A stretch of DNA of 64,000 nt from Methylomarinum vadi (GCF_000733935.1 NZ_JPON01000001.1:4228623-4292622), one strand, 5' to 3'. Positions 45,501 through 54,111 are shown, counted from the stretch's first letter. Numbers and translations are program-made. Notes: generated by a model not told the origin, from the sequence alone.

Positions 45501-47535
45501 TCCAAATATTCTCCTGCATCGCCGGGAGGCGGCCGATCAGGCCAGACTGCTTGCCGGCGAGCGCAGAAAAAGCGCGTTGTCCGCTTATTTCCGGGAACAA
45601 GGCGAAGTGATCGATATCGCCGACGGCTTGTTGCCGGGGACTTTATATCTGCAGCGCCCGCTCGCGTCGAGCCCGCTGGTATCGATCATCATCCCGACGA
45701 AAAACCGCCTGGACCTGATCCGGCCGTGCGTCGAGAGTATTCTGGAAAAAACCGGTTACCCGCATTATGAAATCCTGATTGTGGATAATCAAAGCGACGA
45801 CCCCGAGACCCTAGCATACCTGGCCGACATATCCGTTCGAGAGGCGAGAGTAGGGCTGTTGTCGTACGACCGGCCCTATAATTTCTCGGCTATCAATAAT
45901 TTTGCTGCCGAGCGGGCCCAGGGCGATTATCTTCTGCTATTGAATAACGATACCGTGATTATTCAGGAGGAATGGTTGAGCCGCCTGCTGGCGGAAGGGT
46001 TGAGAAGCGACGTGGGAATCGTCGGTCCGCGCTTGATCTTTCCCAATAAGCAAGTTCAGCATGCTGGCGTGGTGCTGGGGCTTGGACAATTCGGCGTCGC
46101 CGACCACCCGTTCATCGGTGAAGCAATGGATGCGCCAGGTTACATGGGGCGTCTGCAGCTGACTCAGGATTACTCGGCGGTCACCGCCGCCTGTCTGTTG
46201 ATCGAAAAGGATTTATACAAGCAGGTCGGAGGATTGGACGCGGAAAATTTCAAGGTGTTGTTCAACGATGTCGATTTGTGTCTGAAAGTCAAAGAGCTCG
46301 GTTATCGGATTGTTTGGACTCCTTTTTCGACCGTTGTCCATCACGGTTCGAGCTCCTTGAAAAAAGAACAACCAAGCAAGGAGAAAAAGGAAAGAAGCCG
46401 GGCGGAAGCCGATCATATGTTGAAAAAATGGTTGCCGCAGTTGGCGCGAGACCCCGCCTTTAACCGAAATCTCAGTTTGAAACACCTCGATATTCAAATC
46501 GAAACCAAGACCGACGTTACCTGGAACGTCGATTTTCATGACAAACCCCGTATATACGCATTTCCCGGAAACGATTCGGGGGTCGGCGAATACCGCGTGC
46601 GGTCTCCGCTGCGGGCGTTGACCAAGGCGGCGATGATACAAAGCAGTCTGTTGCCCAATCATGCGGAAGCGATTATCCCCGATGTGGTCGAAGTCGAGCG
46701 CGCGAAGCCGGATGTGTTGTTTTTGCAGAACGCCTTTGTCGATTATTTCATCGATGCATGGAGCAAGTATCGGCGGTTCAACGACGTATTCATGGTTTAC
46801 GGTCAGGACGATTTATTGTTTTCGTTGCCTAAAAAACATCCGAAACAAGGCCAGTGGCCCAAGGATCTGCGGCGCAGGTTGAAAAAAATAATGCGATTGT
46901 CGGACCGGGTTATCGTTGCCAATGAGGTGTTGGCTGAAGCGTTCGCTAAATTTACAGATAATATCGCCGTGGTGCCCAATTATTTAGAAACCGAGCGCTG
47001 GTTGACTCTGCAATTGCCGGAAAAATCGATACACGGCAAGCCTAGGGTCGGTTGGGCCGGCGGTATCGAACATCGCGGCGATCTGGAATTCATATTTCCG
47101 GTGGTCGAGGCACTGCACCGCGAGGTCGATTGGATCTTCATGGGAATGTGTCCGGAAATACTGAGACCTTATATAAAAGAATTCCATCCTGGGGTCGTGT
47201 TCGATATGTATCCGCAAAAATTAGCCGATTTGAATCTGGACCTGGCTATCGCACCGCTGGAGCATAATAAGTTCAATGAGGCTAAAACCAATCTGCGCTT
47301 GCTGGAATACGGAATTCTGGGGTGGCCGGTCGTCTGTACCGACATCCTGCCTTATCGAGGCGCGCCGGTCACTCGCGTAGCCAACAATCCAGACCATTGG
47401 GTACGGACGATTCGGGACAAGCTTCAAGAGCCGGAATTTCTGCGACAAGAAGGGCAAGCCTTGCGGCAGTGGGTGATCGAAAACTATATTTTGGAAGATC
47501 ACTTGCCGCAGTGGTACGGCGCATTATTGCCGTAA
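39556..47535 (+). CDS. Giant multi-domain glycosyltransferase (2659 residues)
   Basis: A single frame encodes 2659 residues with modules in this order: a SAM-methyltransferase-like domain (about 60-180, SILDVGAGP); a GT2 domain from 237 (SILVPSYRG, CADDDYID); a second GT2 from 615 (VSVVIPCYKQ, LDADDKLD); a GT4 from 880 (KKILIVCSHFWPSVGG); a third GT2 from 1275 (VSVILPTLNR, LDDDDVFK); a RgpF-like rhamnan-synthesis domain from 1528; a degenerate GT2-like segment from about 1798; another GT2 from 2040 (VSIIIPTKNR, LLNNDTVI); and a GT-B-like end from 2329 (FPGNDSGVGEYR, GWAGGIEHRGD). It has no membrane segments. It probably assembles an oligosaccharide of several sugars in the cytoplasm. It ends about 150 bases before the first flagellin, which suggests flagellin glycosylation. 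Confidence 0.93.
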   Translation: MSNSNHESSYERWQKALHTEISFWKSWLETKGLQWPEDYAARTDPDSELNPNIGKWHGGSEAPSILDVGAGPMTILGKKWHGNPVDLQACDALGDEYNRLPFPRGLPLVRTRRCHSEKLTTQYPRDSFDIVHAQNTLDHSYAPHKAILEMLSVAKVGGVVYLCHIANEAEKENYHGLHQWNFEIKGNVLWLYNKQEKISVNELIKEIAEVAYLSPDSSDPCIAVFRKTKSFENSRDDKIILSILVPSYRGYLESIAMFSKLAGIRHSAIEILVADNSGDEHKWRELKNISREADHFYVLQNEQGLIARDNYWSILQSAKGKFIFVCADDDYIDIEFFLDAVERLKTAANNICITPPIYQYQGNGRVEKAPRVTQSEDDDWTRKIVCHIDAKVIPTMTYSIIPKELVMLFFSEYMNKHPLLATFMDWHFEYFVRAWCRCVNSESGLYLYDYQKWTNIGSAIEADAKQYVSSGLPEWFVVFHRLFWTVDSCSFIDSSYFPEDASGRKTVIEALIARNMSVFVDELNGTKRRRFQDAPISAGTRADIDRLAAKSSWSYRELLDVLLSLLGEIDAEKAQAYWRFIDEIKSADIQLGFQRLEGGSRSESQDVSTNDKERTPLVSVVIPCYKQAHYLPEVVASVVAQTFADWECIIVNDGSPDDTGEVARQLIRRYSGSLIRLLEQDNGGLSDARNKGVGIANGKYILPLDADDKLDSTMLEKTVAVLQSDPAVGIVYTYIRHFGSRSDIWKTGPFSLEKEKYDNYLPYCSLYRKEVFESVGGYDTNFNSYEDWNFWISAMERGWQGKLVPEPLFLYRKGDSSMLVDANKRREQLVAQIVLAHPEVYPQDRRLWASRLLDGKADDADSSLTSDEQTSPTLAAAGGRKKILIVCSHFWPSVGGLESSMEQLSLELLGQGYAVTVLTQQHAGRTGRDFHGVTIVSEDQVQFSQAIARTVASEVYDCCILVQDPLGPIIWSVEKLLPLQRGSVIIQPIINEDGYSKWMGNQSFRERLSRILKSSSAVLTMTQSGADVRFMRQSEIDSAYIPNAVAACQPAGDFRARYSIAGDAFLILHVANLYRVKNHLGLIDALDSLPENWKLVLIGHPAETDCAAAVSEKLALRPDILFIPGLDKEWIAAAMEAADALVLASHGEGSPITVLEAMSHKTPWLATPMCGAVHDHAGGIVCELVDFKQVLGRLSDSPELGRRLGEIGYRHWTRCYSWQAIIQGWVDLIETGRLQRRFDTPRSLLSATDETLAELDLVSRRHAFDNPVVPFSCETPLVSVILPTLNRLQLLPNAIKSLQQQRYQNWEVIIINDGGAPVVLSEGLADPRIKLMELNRNYGQSQARNIGLKFAKGEVICFLDDDDVFKPDHLTTVVKGLESTNFVYTLAESVLYDDDQSVVRRAVIYNDIEYSRERLYVSNFIPINTWGVRSDYLKEVGFFEESLQCLEDWELLIRLSSRCRFHHIPKVTVEVHERQGTTSVTKAHVANYSDVFEEIYHKHGCLNSTAVKDAQNRMLASLTSGQTDGRTKICSIAVILHLSDAELWDELCVSLSAIARKFDLYVTIPEGTNDSLIDEISNRFPESRVFRVLSKGRDILPFLTVYREIQSLGYDLILKLHCSPAMQINSDGQAEQWRGRMMRSLVQWQKRVDDIIELFETDPKLGIFAPFGYLYRTLSGDVNFPVIQRLIPGIDKEAFDKSGFVFPAGAMFWFRPQALETLLALNLNAETFENETGQTDGTLAHAVERLFGVLCRSSGYTITDRLPKLDDIEYQNWLEKKREYELARDGMSLVEYPEFKPAIRCFVFVEQPDLTALADTLDSLGGQTYTNWHLTVVSPLACPDPLFDEMPQLEWVTREQPLNVAALLSLAGGRQAEWGCFLEPGDYLEPHALSCFVENSHRYPDWEAIYSDEDRVSPEGFFHSPRFKPDFNLDLFYATDYIGGLVMFRTALLERCGAGKFPDIFLSWELVLRGGDQDYGATIGHIPNILLHRREAADQARLLAGERRKSALSAYFREQGEVIDIADGLLPGTLYLQRPLASSPLVSIIIPTKNRLDLIRPCVESILEKTGYPHYEILIVDNQSDDPETLAYLADISVREARVGLLSYDRPYNFSAINNFAAERAQGDYLLLLNNDTVIIQEEWLSRLLAEGLRSDVGIVGPRLIFPNKQVQHAGVVLGLGQFGVADHPFIGEAMDAPGYMGRLQLTQDYSAVTAACLLIEKDLYKQVGGLDAENFKVLFNDVDLCLKVKELGYRIVWTPFSTVVHHGSSSLKKEQPSKEKKERSRAEADHMLKKWLPQLARDPAFNRNLSLKHLDIQIETKTDVTWNVDFHDKPRIYAFPGNDSGVGEYRVRSPLRALTKAAMIQSSLLPNHAEAIIPDVVEVERAKPDVLFLQNAFVDYFIDAWSKYRRFNDVFMVYGQDDLLFSLPKKHPKQGQWPKDLRRRLKKIMRLSDRVIVANEVLAEAFAKFTDNIAVVPNYLETERWLTLQLPEKSIHGKPRVGWAGGIEHRGDLEFIFPVVEALHREVDWIFMGMCPEILRPYIKEFHPGVVFDMYPQKLADLNLDLAIAPLEHNKFNEAKTNLRLLEYGILGWPVVCTDILPYRGAPVTRVANNPDHWVRTIRDKLQEPEFLRQEGQALRQWVIENYILEDHLPQWYGALLP

Positions 47536-47626
47536 ATCAGGAACAGTTTGTGCCGGATTATTGACGTTGCATAAAGTAAGATTTTATTTCTTTTAATTAT
47601 CAGTATGTTAATGGTCTTGGTTGTAA

Positions 47627-47642
47627 TGGCATGACGCTTGCT
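47627..47642 (+). promoter_or_regulatory. Sigma-54 promoter of the first flagellin gene
   Basis: TGGCATGACGCTTGCT matches the sigma-54 consensus TGGCACG-N4-TTGCW with one change. The GG (47628) and GC (47640) are 12 bases apart, as required. Transcription would start near 47653, about 33 bases before the flagellin ATG. Confidence 0.85.
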
Positions 47643-47685
47643 TATTTGGTTTGGAAAGAAAATAATCCAAGCCAAGGGGATAATC

Positions 47686-49149
47686 ATGCCACAAGTAATC
47701 AATACCAATATCGCATCCATCAATGCCCAGCGTCAGTTAAACCGTTCGCAGGGGTTACAGCAAAACGCTATGGAGCGCCTTTCTTCCGGGTTGCGCATCA
47801 ACAGCGCCAAAGACGATGCCGCCGGCTTGGCGATTGCTGACAGGATGACGGCCCAGGTTCGAGGGTTGAATCAGGCGGTCAGAAACGCCAACGACGGCAT
47901 TTCGCTGGCGCAAACCGCGGAAGGCGCGATGCAAGAATCGACCAATATATTGCAAAGAATGCGCGAGTTGGCTGTGCAGTCGGCCAACGATAGCAACAGC
48001 GCCTCGGACCGTTCCAGCTTGCAGAAAGAGGTCAACCAGTTGAAAGCGGAGCTGGAACGCATCGCAACCACAACCAGCTTCAACGGAAAGAATCTATTGG
48101 ACGGCTCGTTCAATGCGCAATCGTTTCATATCGGCGCTTATGCCGGGGAAAGCATTAGCGTAAGCGTCGGTACCTCCCGTATCGGTAGTATTGGGACCCA
48201 GGAGCTAAACAGCGATACAGAAATTCAAAGCGCACAAGGTTCTGGAACCGCCGGAATGAATGGAGTAGCGTCCGGAACCCTAACCATTACCGGCGCCTTC
48301 GGTACGGCGGATATTACGGTTAACGCAGGGGACGCCGCGGAGGATATCGCCGCTGCGGTCAACGCGGCCTCCGATAACACCGGGGTAGCCGCGCAGGCAG
48401 TCAATTTCGCTAAACTGGATAATTTCACCAGCGGTGGTATCAGCATCGATTTGACCGGCTCCAACAGCACTGCGGTCAGCATTACCGCCGACATCGGTGC
48501 GAACGGCGACGTCAGCGCGTTGAGCGACGCGATTAACGCGGTATCGGGAGAGACTGGTATTACCGCCAAGATCAGCGACGATAAAACCGAAATTTTACTG
48601 ACCCACAGTACAGGCAAGGACATTAAGCTAACCAACGTGAGCGGAACCGGCACCTTCGATGTGACGGGGGTCAACGAAACCGGTTCGTTCGATGTGGCCG
48701 AGGAAGTCGGAGGTCCGGTGGCATCGACCGACGGCACCATTACTGTGGGCGGCAGCATAACCTACAATTCGTCCAAGAACTTTAAAATCGCCGATACTTC
48801 GAATACGGTAGCCGCGGGCACATCCACGCTGCAATCGGTGGAAACGATCGACATCAGTACTCAGCGTGGTTCTAACGACGCCTTGAGCATCGTCGACGGG
48901 GCGTTGGATTTTATCGATAACGCCCGCGCCGACCTAGGTGCCATTCAAAATCGTTTCCAGGCGACTATCGCGAATCTGGAGAACGTGTCGCAGAACGTAT
49001 CGGCGGCCAAATCACGGATACAGGATGCGGATTTTGCCAAGGAATCGGCGGCCCTGGCGAAGGCGCAAATCCTGCAGCAGGCCGGTATTTCGATGTTGGC
49101 TCAGGCCAATGCGTCCAACCAGAATGTATTGAATTTGCTGCAAGGATAA
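47686..49149 (+). CDS. fliC: Flagellin (first copy)
   Basis: The 487-residue protein has the conserved flagellin ends: N-terminal [18 protein letters not shown] through about 165 (D0/D1) and C-terminal region ending [14 protein letters not shown]. The middle 190-400 is Ser/Thr/Gly/Ala-rich and contains Flagellin_IN-like repeats ([38 protein letters not shown]), the surface-exposed part where O-glycans would attach. It has no cysteine. The open frame begins at 47638, but AAGGGG (47674-47679) and the family N-terminus fix ATG 47686. It is paired with a near-identical second copy. Confidence 0.97.
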   Translation: MPQVINTNIASINAQRQLNRSQGLQQNAMERLSSGLRINSAKDDAAGLAIADRMTAQVRGLNQAVRNANDGISLAQTAEGAMQESTNILQRMRELAVQSANDSNSASDRSSLQKEVNQLKAELERIATTTSFNGKNLLDGSFNAQSFHIGAYAGESISVSVGTSRIGSIGTQELNSDTEIQSAQGSGTAGMNGVASGTLTITGAFGTADITVNAGDAAEDIAAAVNAASDNTGVAAQAVNFAKLDNFTSGGISIDLTGSNSTAVSITADIGANGDVSALSDAINAVSGETGITAKISDDKTEILLTHSTGKDIKLTNVSGTGTFDVTGVNETGSFDVAEEVGGPVASTDGTITVGGSITYNSSKNFKIADTSNTVAAGTSTLQSVETIDISTQRGSNDALSIVDGALDFIDNARADLGAIQNRFQATIANLENVSQNVSAAKSRIQDADFAKESAALAKAQILQQAGISMLAQANASNQNVLNLLQG

Positions 49150-49306
49150 GGAACCGGGGTTGTTGCTCGACAAGTTGGGGAAGAGTCTTATTTCGGCACG
49201 GCCGGCGGCTCTTTCGCCAATGTCGGGGTTAGATATACTCGTTGGCGATGGATTCAGCTTGGCGAGTTTTGTGAGCTACTACTGATTTTAATTGGCAAAA
49301 AAGGGT

Positions 49307-49333
49307 TTAAGTTTTCTCTGGGCCTGACGATAA
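49307..49333 (+). promoter_or_regulatory. Sigma-28 (FliA) promoter of the second flagellin gene
   Basis: TTAAGTTT (49307-49314), exactly 11 bases, then GACGATAA (49326-49333) match the FliA consensus TAAAGTTT-N11-GCCGATAA in 14 of 16 positions. It lies 78 bases before the second flagellin ATG. Confidence 0.82.
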
Positions 49334-49411
49334 CCACAGTGAACGAACAATTAATACGGTCTTCGACTAAGTTCGAAGGCGGGTTTGACATAAAATCCAG
49401 AGGGTAGCATC

Positions 49412-50872
49412 ATGGCTCAAGTTATCAATACAAACATTGCATCAATCAACGCTCAAAGACAGTTGAATCGTTCTCAGTCCGGCATGTCGACCGCGATGGA
49501 GCGATTGTCTTCCGGCTTACGTATCAACAGTGCGAAAGACGATGCCGCTGGGCTGGCGATCAGTGACCGTATGACCGCTCAAGTTAAAGGCCTAAATCAA
49601 GCCGTCAGAAATGCCAACGACGGTATTTCGCTGGCGCAAACCGCCGAGGGTGCGATGCAGGAATCGACCAATATATTGCAAAGAATGCGCGAGTTGGCGG
49701 TGCAATCGGCCAACGATAGCAACAGCGCCTCGGACCGTTCCAGCTTGCAGAAAGAGGTCAACCAGTTGAAAGCGGAGCTGGAGCGTATTGCAACGACGAC
49801 CAGTTTTAACGGAAAAAACCTGCTGGACGGCTCGTTCAATGCGCAGTCGTTTCAAATCGGCGCCTACGCGGGAGAAAGTATCAATGTTAGTGTTGGTACC
49901 GCCCGCATCGGCAGCATCGGTACCCAGGAGTTGAATAGCGACACCGAAATTCAATCCGCGCAAGGGTCAGGAAGCAGCGGCGCGAATGGGGTGGCTTCCG
50001 GAACCATGACCATTACCGGCGCCTTCGGTGCTGCGAATGTCACGGTTAATGCGGGTGATTCTGCGGAAGCGATTGCCGCCTCGGTGAATGCGGCAGCCGA
50101 CGAAACCGGGGTTACTGCGCAGGCGGTCAATTTCGCCAAGCTGGATAATTTCAGCAGCGGCGGTATCAGTATCGATTTGACCGGCTCCAACAGCACAGCG
50201 GTCAGCATTACCGCCGACATCGGCGCGAACGGCGACGTCAGCGCCTTGAGCGACGCGATTAACGCCGTGTCGGGAGAAACCGGAATTACCGCCAAGGTCA
50301 GCGACGATAAAAAGTCGATTCTGTTGACCCACAGTACCGGTAAGGATATAAAGCTAACCAACGTAAGTGGTACAGGTTCGTTCGACGTGACGGGGGTAAA
50401 CGAGACTGGTTTGTTTGACGCGGCCGAGGAAGTGGGGAGCGCAGTGGCATCAACCGATGGTACCATTACGGTAGGTGGCAGTATCACCTATAATTCGTCC
50501 AAAAATTTTACGATCGCCGACACATCCGGTACTGTGGCCGCCGGCACGTCCTCGCTGCAATCGGTGGATACGATCGACATCAGCACCCAGCGGGGGTCCA
50601 ACGACGCCTTGAGCATCGTGGACGGGGCGCTGGATTTTATCGACAATGCCCGTGCTGATCTGGGTGCCATTCAAAACCGTTTCTCCGCGACTATCAGTAA
50701 TCTGGAAAATGTTTCCCAGAATGTTTCTTCCGCCCGATCTCGGGTGCAGGATGCCGATTTTGCTCAGGAATCTGCAAATCTGGCTAGAAACCAAATCTTG
50801 CAGCAGGCCGGCATCTCGATGCTGGCTCAGGCGAATGCTTCATCGCAAAGTGTATTGTCTTTACTGCAATAA
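49412..50872 (+). CDS. fliC: Flagellin (second copy)
   Basis: The 486-residue protein is a close paralogue of the upstream flagellin, with the same D0/D1 ends ([31 protein letters not shown]) and the same Flagellin_IN-like middle. Differences cluster near residues 21-27 (SGMSTA instead of GLQQNA), in parts of the variable domain, and near the C-terminus ([15 protein letters not shown]). Stretches of the N-terminal DNA are almost identical between copies, which suggests recent duplication or gene conversion. AGAGGG at 49400-49405 is the ribosome site. It is followed by a strong hairpin and then flaG. Confidence 0.97.
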   Translation: MAQVINTNIASINAQRQLNRSQSGMSTAMERLSSGLRINSAKDDAAGLAISDRMTAQVKGLNQAVRNANDGISLAQTAEGAMQESTNILQRMRELAVQSANDSNSASDRSSLQKEVNQLKAELERIATTTSFNGKNLLDGSFNAQSFQIGAYAGESINVSVGTARIGSIGTQELNSDTEIQSAQGSGSSGANGVASGTMTITGAFGAANVTVNAGDSAEAIAASVNAAADETGVTAQAVNFAKLDNFSSGGISIDLTGSNSTAVSITADIGANGDVSALSDAINAVSGETGITAKVSDDKKSILLTHSTGKDIKLTNVSGTGSFDVTGVNETGLFDAAEEVGSAVASTDGTITVGGSITYNSSKNFTIADTSGTVAAGTSSLQSVDTIDISTQRGSNDALSIVDGALDFIDNARADLGAIQNRFSATISNLENVSQNVSSARSRVQDADFAQESANLARNQILQQAGISMLAQANASSQSVLSLLQ

Positions 50873-50882
50873 CCAAGGTAAA

Positions 50883-50912
50883 GGAAAGGCGGCAATATAT
50901 TGCCGCCTTTCC
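50883..50912 (+). terminator. Strong hairpin after the second flagellin
   Basis: GGAAAGGCGGCAA (50883-50895) pairs perfectly with TTGCCGCCTTTCC (50900-50912) around TATA. No T run follows directly, so it may stabilise the flagellin mRNA end or only partly terminate, letting reduced transcription reach flaG-fliD. Confidence 0.75.
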
Positions 50913-50944
50913 GCTGTTATTGGTATTTTTTCGAGGGCAGAACA

Positions 50945-51352
50945 ATGGATATCAACAATATAACTCCCCATATAGGGGAAAGTGTTCGAAATGCCCCTGT
51001 CGTAAAAACGGCAGCTGACAGTAGAGCAATTGTCAAAACGGTAGGCAGTGCCATTCAAGGTGAAGATAACCGAAGCGATTCTGTTGGTTCGGTGAATTCC
51101 CGAATATCGCAGAAAAAAGATGTTGAAACGGCTGTATCCGAAGTGAATCAATTTTTTCAAACCGAACGGCGTAATTTGTCTTTTTCGGTTAATGAGACGA
51201 CACAGGATGTCGTTATTGAAGTGAAGGACGCTGAAACGGATGAAGTGATTAGGCAGATCCCGCCGGAATTTGTTGTTAAATTGGCGGAGCATTTGCAAGA
51301 GCTGTCAAGTGAAGATGCGTTCGGCGGCTTGTTATTAAGAGACAAGGCTTGA
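50945..51352 (+). CDS. flaG: FlaG-family flagellar protein
   Basis: The 135-residue protein has a disordered N-terminal half and the FlaG domain in the second half: TERRNLSFSVNE, VVIEVKDAETDEVIRQIPPEF and KLAEHLQEL. FlaG influences filament length in several bacteria; its mechanism is unclear. The frame opens at 50900 inside the hairpin, but ATG 50945 with GAGGG-like sequence at 50933-50938 is the sensible start. fliD begins 18 bases downstream. Confidence 0.9.
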   Translation: MDINNITPHIGESVRNAPVVKTAADSRAIVKTVGSAIQGEDNRSDSVGSVNSRISQKKDVETAVSEVNQFFQTERRNLSFSVNETTQDVVIEVKDAETDEVIRQIPPEFVVKLAEHLQELSSEDAFGGLLLRDKA

Positions 51353-51370
51353 TTCAAATAGGGGGAAGTA

Positions 51371-53368
51371 ATGGCTGGTGGAGTAACATCTTTAGGCTTG
51401 GGTTCCGGTATCGATGTGCGCAGTATCGTCGATGGCTTGGTGGCGGCGGAACGGCAGCCGCAGGAATTTCAGTTGACCAAACAGGAATCCGATATTCAAT
51501 CCAAGCTTTCCTCCTATGGTATTTTCAAGAGCGCCCTGTCTGATTTTAGATCATCGCTGGCTGGTTTACGGGATTCCGGCAAATTTGAGGCTCTCCAGGC
51601 GAAGACCAGTCAAAGCGATGTGATTAGCGCGTCGGTCAGTAGCAATGCCGAAACCGGACATTTTAATCTCGAATCGAAACAACTGGCTCAAGCGCAAAGT
51701 TTGGTTTCGGCGGGGTTTGCCGATGCTAATGCGACAGTCGGTACGGGAACTTTAACGATCAAATTCGGTGCGACGGACTATGATCCTGACACCGATGCCT
51801 ATAATGGTTTCAACCAAAATCCGGAGAAGGGAACTTTAACGCTAACTCTGGATGGCAGTAACAACACGTTGACCGGAATGCGCGATGCGATCAACGAAGC
51901 CAATGCCGGTGTTAACGCCAGCATCGTCTATGATGGCAGCGCTTACCGCTTAGTGTTGGCGTCCGAAAAAACTGGCGCCGCGAACAGTATGCAAATTACG
52001 GTCGACGACCCCAGCTTGTCGCAGTTCGAATTCAACGAGACGGCGACGAGTATGGAGCAAACCCAAGTGGCCCAGGATTCCATCTTGAGCATTAACGGCT
52101 TGGATGTGACTAGTGCAACAAATACGTTCAATGATACTCTGAAAGGCATAAGCTTGGATTTGGCCCAGGCCCAGCCTGGAGAGACAATTAGTCTCGACAT
52201 ATCTCACTCTACCGAAGGTGTCGTCGACTCGTTGCAAGGCTTTGTCGATAGTTTCAATGAATTGGCTTCTTCCGTCAAAGATCTGACTAGTTATGATCCG
52301 CAGACGCAATCGGGCAGCGCTTTGTTGGGCGATGCAACGCTCAGAAGTGGAATGAGCCAAATCCGTTCCGTGTTGGGCAGCTTAGTCAGTGGGTTGGAAG
52401 GCACCTCCATAAGAACTTTGGTTGACTTAGGGATAACGACGCAGGCTGACGGCACGTTAAAGTTCGATAGCGGTAAGTTGACCGAGGCGCTTAAGTCGGA
52501 CCCGGACGGGGTTGCGGCCGTTTTTACCCAAATCGGCAGGCCCAGCAATGATAATGTTGCTTTCTTTTCCAATACCGGCGATACGCAAACCGGAAATTAT
52601 GCGGTCAATGTGACCCAGGCGGCCACGCAAGCATTGTTGTCCGGCGCCACTAATAGCGTGAATTCGCTAACCGTCACCGCCGGCGTTAACGATACGTTCA
52701 AAATCAATGTCGATGGGTCTTTATCGAGTGCGATCACGCTTAGCGCGGGCGTTTATGCCAATGCGAACGAGTTGGCGGCGGAAATCCAGGCGCAGATCAA
52801 TGGCAACGAGACGTTGAGAAATCAAGGGGCCAAAGTAACGGTCAGTTATGATGGCGCTAACAATAGGATGATGATTGCTTCACAAACCTTCGGCTCCGGT
52901 TCCCAGGTTGAGATCACCGAATCGAACGCCAGCGATTTAGGTCTGGCTGTCGCGGCGGGCGTGGACGGAACGGATGTGGCGGGGACGATAGGCGGTATTG
53001 CCGCCGAAGGCGATGGCCAGTATTTGACCGCAACGAACGGCTTGAAGTTGTTTGTCGATGGCGGCGTCAGCGGCGATCTTGGATCTGTCAATTTTTCCAG
53101 GGGCTTGATGGAAAAACTGGATTCGGTGTTAGGCGGTTTACTGGATAGTGACGGCAGCTTGACGGCCAAAACCGAAGGTTTGCAAAAGAGTCTGGATCAG
53201 ATAAATGACGAACGATTGGATTTGAACGATAAGATCGCTAAATATGAAGAAAGACTGTTGAGCCGGTTTAATGCGATGGATGCGATGCTGGGGCAGATAC
53301 AAAGCACAGGATCTTTTTTAAGCCAGCAATTGGCCTCTCTTCCTTACAATAATATATCGAAGAAATAA
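51371..53368 (+). CDS. fliD: FliD, flagellar filament cap (HAP2)
   Basis: The 665-residue protein opens GVTSLGLGSGIDVRSIVDGLVAAERQP, the FliD N-terminal signature, and ends with a coiled coil (QKSLDQINDERLDLNDKIAKYEERLLSRF) and LSQQLASL. The central part holds Flagellin_IN-like stretches (ITLSAGVYANANELAAEIQAQ). FliD sits at the filament tip and folds incoming flagellin. At 665 residues it is longer than enteric FliD (about 470), with an enlarged exposed region, as in many polar-flagellated bacteria. GGGGAAG at 51360-51366 is the ribosome site. Confidence 0.96.
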   Translation: MAGGVTSLGLGSGIDVRSIVDGLVAAERQPQEFQLTKQESDIQSKLSSYGIFKSALSDFRSSLAGLRDSGKFEALQAKTSQSDVISASVSSNAETGHFNLESKQLAQAQSLVSAGFADANATVGTGTLTIKFGATDYDPDTDAYNGFNQNPEKGTLTLTLDGSNNTLTGMRDAINEANAGVNASIVYDGSAYRLVLASEKTGAANSMQITVDDPSLSQFEFNETATSMEQTQVAQDSILSINGLDVTSATNTFNDTLKGISLDLAQAQPGETISLDISHSTEGVVDSLQGFVDSFNELASSVKDLTSYDPQTQSGSALLGDATLRSGMSQIRSVLGSLVSGLEGTSIRTLVDLGITTQADGTLKFDSGKLTEALKSDPDGVAAVFTQIGRPSNDNVAFFSNTGDTQTGNYAVNVTQAATQALLSGATNSVNSLTVTAGVNDTFKINVDGSLSSAITLSAGVYANANELAAEIQAQINGNETLRNQGAKVTVSYDGANNRMMIASQTFGSGSQVEITESNASDLGLAVAAGVDGTDVAGTIGGIAAEGDGQYLTATNGLKLFVDGGVSGDLGSVNFSRGLMEKLDSVLGGLLDSDGSLTAKTEGLQKSLDQINDERLDLNDKIAKYEERLLSRFNAMDAMLGQIQSTGSFLSQQLASLPYNNISKK

Positions 53369-53384
53369 GTAGCAGGTGGATATG

Positions 53385-53795
53385 ATGAATGCATTGTCTA
53401 ATAGAGCCATGAATCAGTATAAACAAGTCGGTACCCAAGTCGGGGCCGATTCGGCCGACCCCCATCAATTGATCGTCATGTTGTTCGATGGCGCATTAGA
53501 ACGTATAGCCATTGCCAAGGGGGCCTTAGAGCGCAATGATATCGAAGAGAAAGGCCAGAAAATCGGCAGAGTGATTGCCATAGTCGATGGTTTGCGTGCT
53601 TCGCTCGACAGAGATCGCGGCGGCGAAATAGCCGAAAACCTGGATAATTTATATGACTACATGCAACGGCGCTTGTTCGAGGCGAATCTAAAAAACGATG
53701 TGGCGATATTGTCCGAAGTCGCGGACTTAATTAAAGAAATCAAGTCGGCCTGGGTGGCGATCCCTATGGAACAAAGACAGGCTGCTAATGGCTGA
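53385..53795 (+). CDS. fliS: FliS, flagellin export chaperone
   Basis: The 136-residue helical protein has the FliS signatures YKQVGTQVGADSADPHQLIVMLFDGALERI near the N-terminus and LDNLYDYMQRRLFEANLKND later. FliS binds the flagellin C-terminus in the cytoplasm and prevents premature assembly. The frame opens at GTG 53376; AGGTGGA at 53374-53380 best fits ATG 53385 (53382 is also possible). It overlaps fliT by eight bases. Confidence 0.94.
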   Translation: MNALSNRAMNQYKQVGTQVGADSADPHQLIVMLFDGALERIAIAKGALERNDIEEKGQKIGRVIAIVDGLRASLDRDRGGEIAENLDNLYDYMQRRLFEANLKNDVAILSEVADLIKEIKSAWVAIPMEQRQAANG

Positions 53796-54111
53796 TTCAG
53801 AGATGATTGCCCAACAGCAGCTCGATCTGGGCCGTGTGCTGGAGTTGGCCGATTTGATGTTGCGCAAAGCCGAGCAGCAGCAATGGGCAGAGGTCGCAAA
53901 GCTACAAAGTCTCAGGGATCGTTTGATTCATGAGTTTTTTGCCAATAAAGCTGTACTCGAAGACCGGCGTGTAGCGGAAGGCATTCATCACATTATCGAG
54001 ACCGATAAGCAATTGGCGAACCTGATAACCGAGGAGCGCGGGTCTTTGCAGGCGGAAATCCAAAAAATGAAGCAGGGCAAAAACGCGGTCAAGGCCTACT
54101 CGTCCAAATAA
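53788..54111 (+). CDS. fliT: FliT-like flagellar chaperone
   Basis: The 107-residue, all-helical protein follows and overlaps fliS, the usual place of FliT, the FliD chaperone. Sequence is poorly conserved in this family; the RVLELADLMLRKAEQQQWAEVAKLQSLRDRLIHEFF arrangement is typical. The assignment relies on position and helical character. Its stop abuts the stop of the convergent ypjD. Confidence 0.75.
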   Translation: MADSEMIAQQQLDLGRVLELADLMLRKAEQQQWAEVAKLQSLRDRLIHEFFANKAVLEDRRVAEGIHHIIETDKQLANLITEERGSLQAEIQKMKQGKNAVKAYSSK

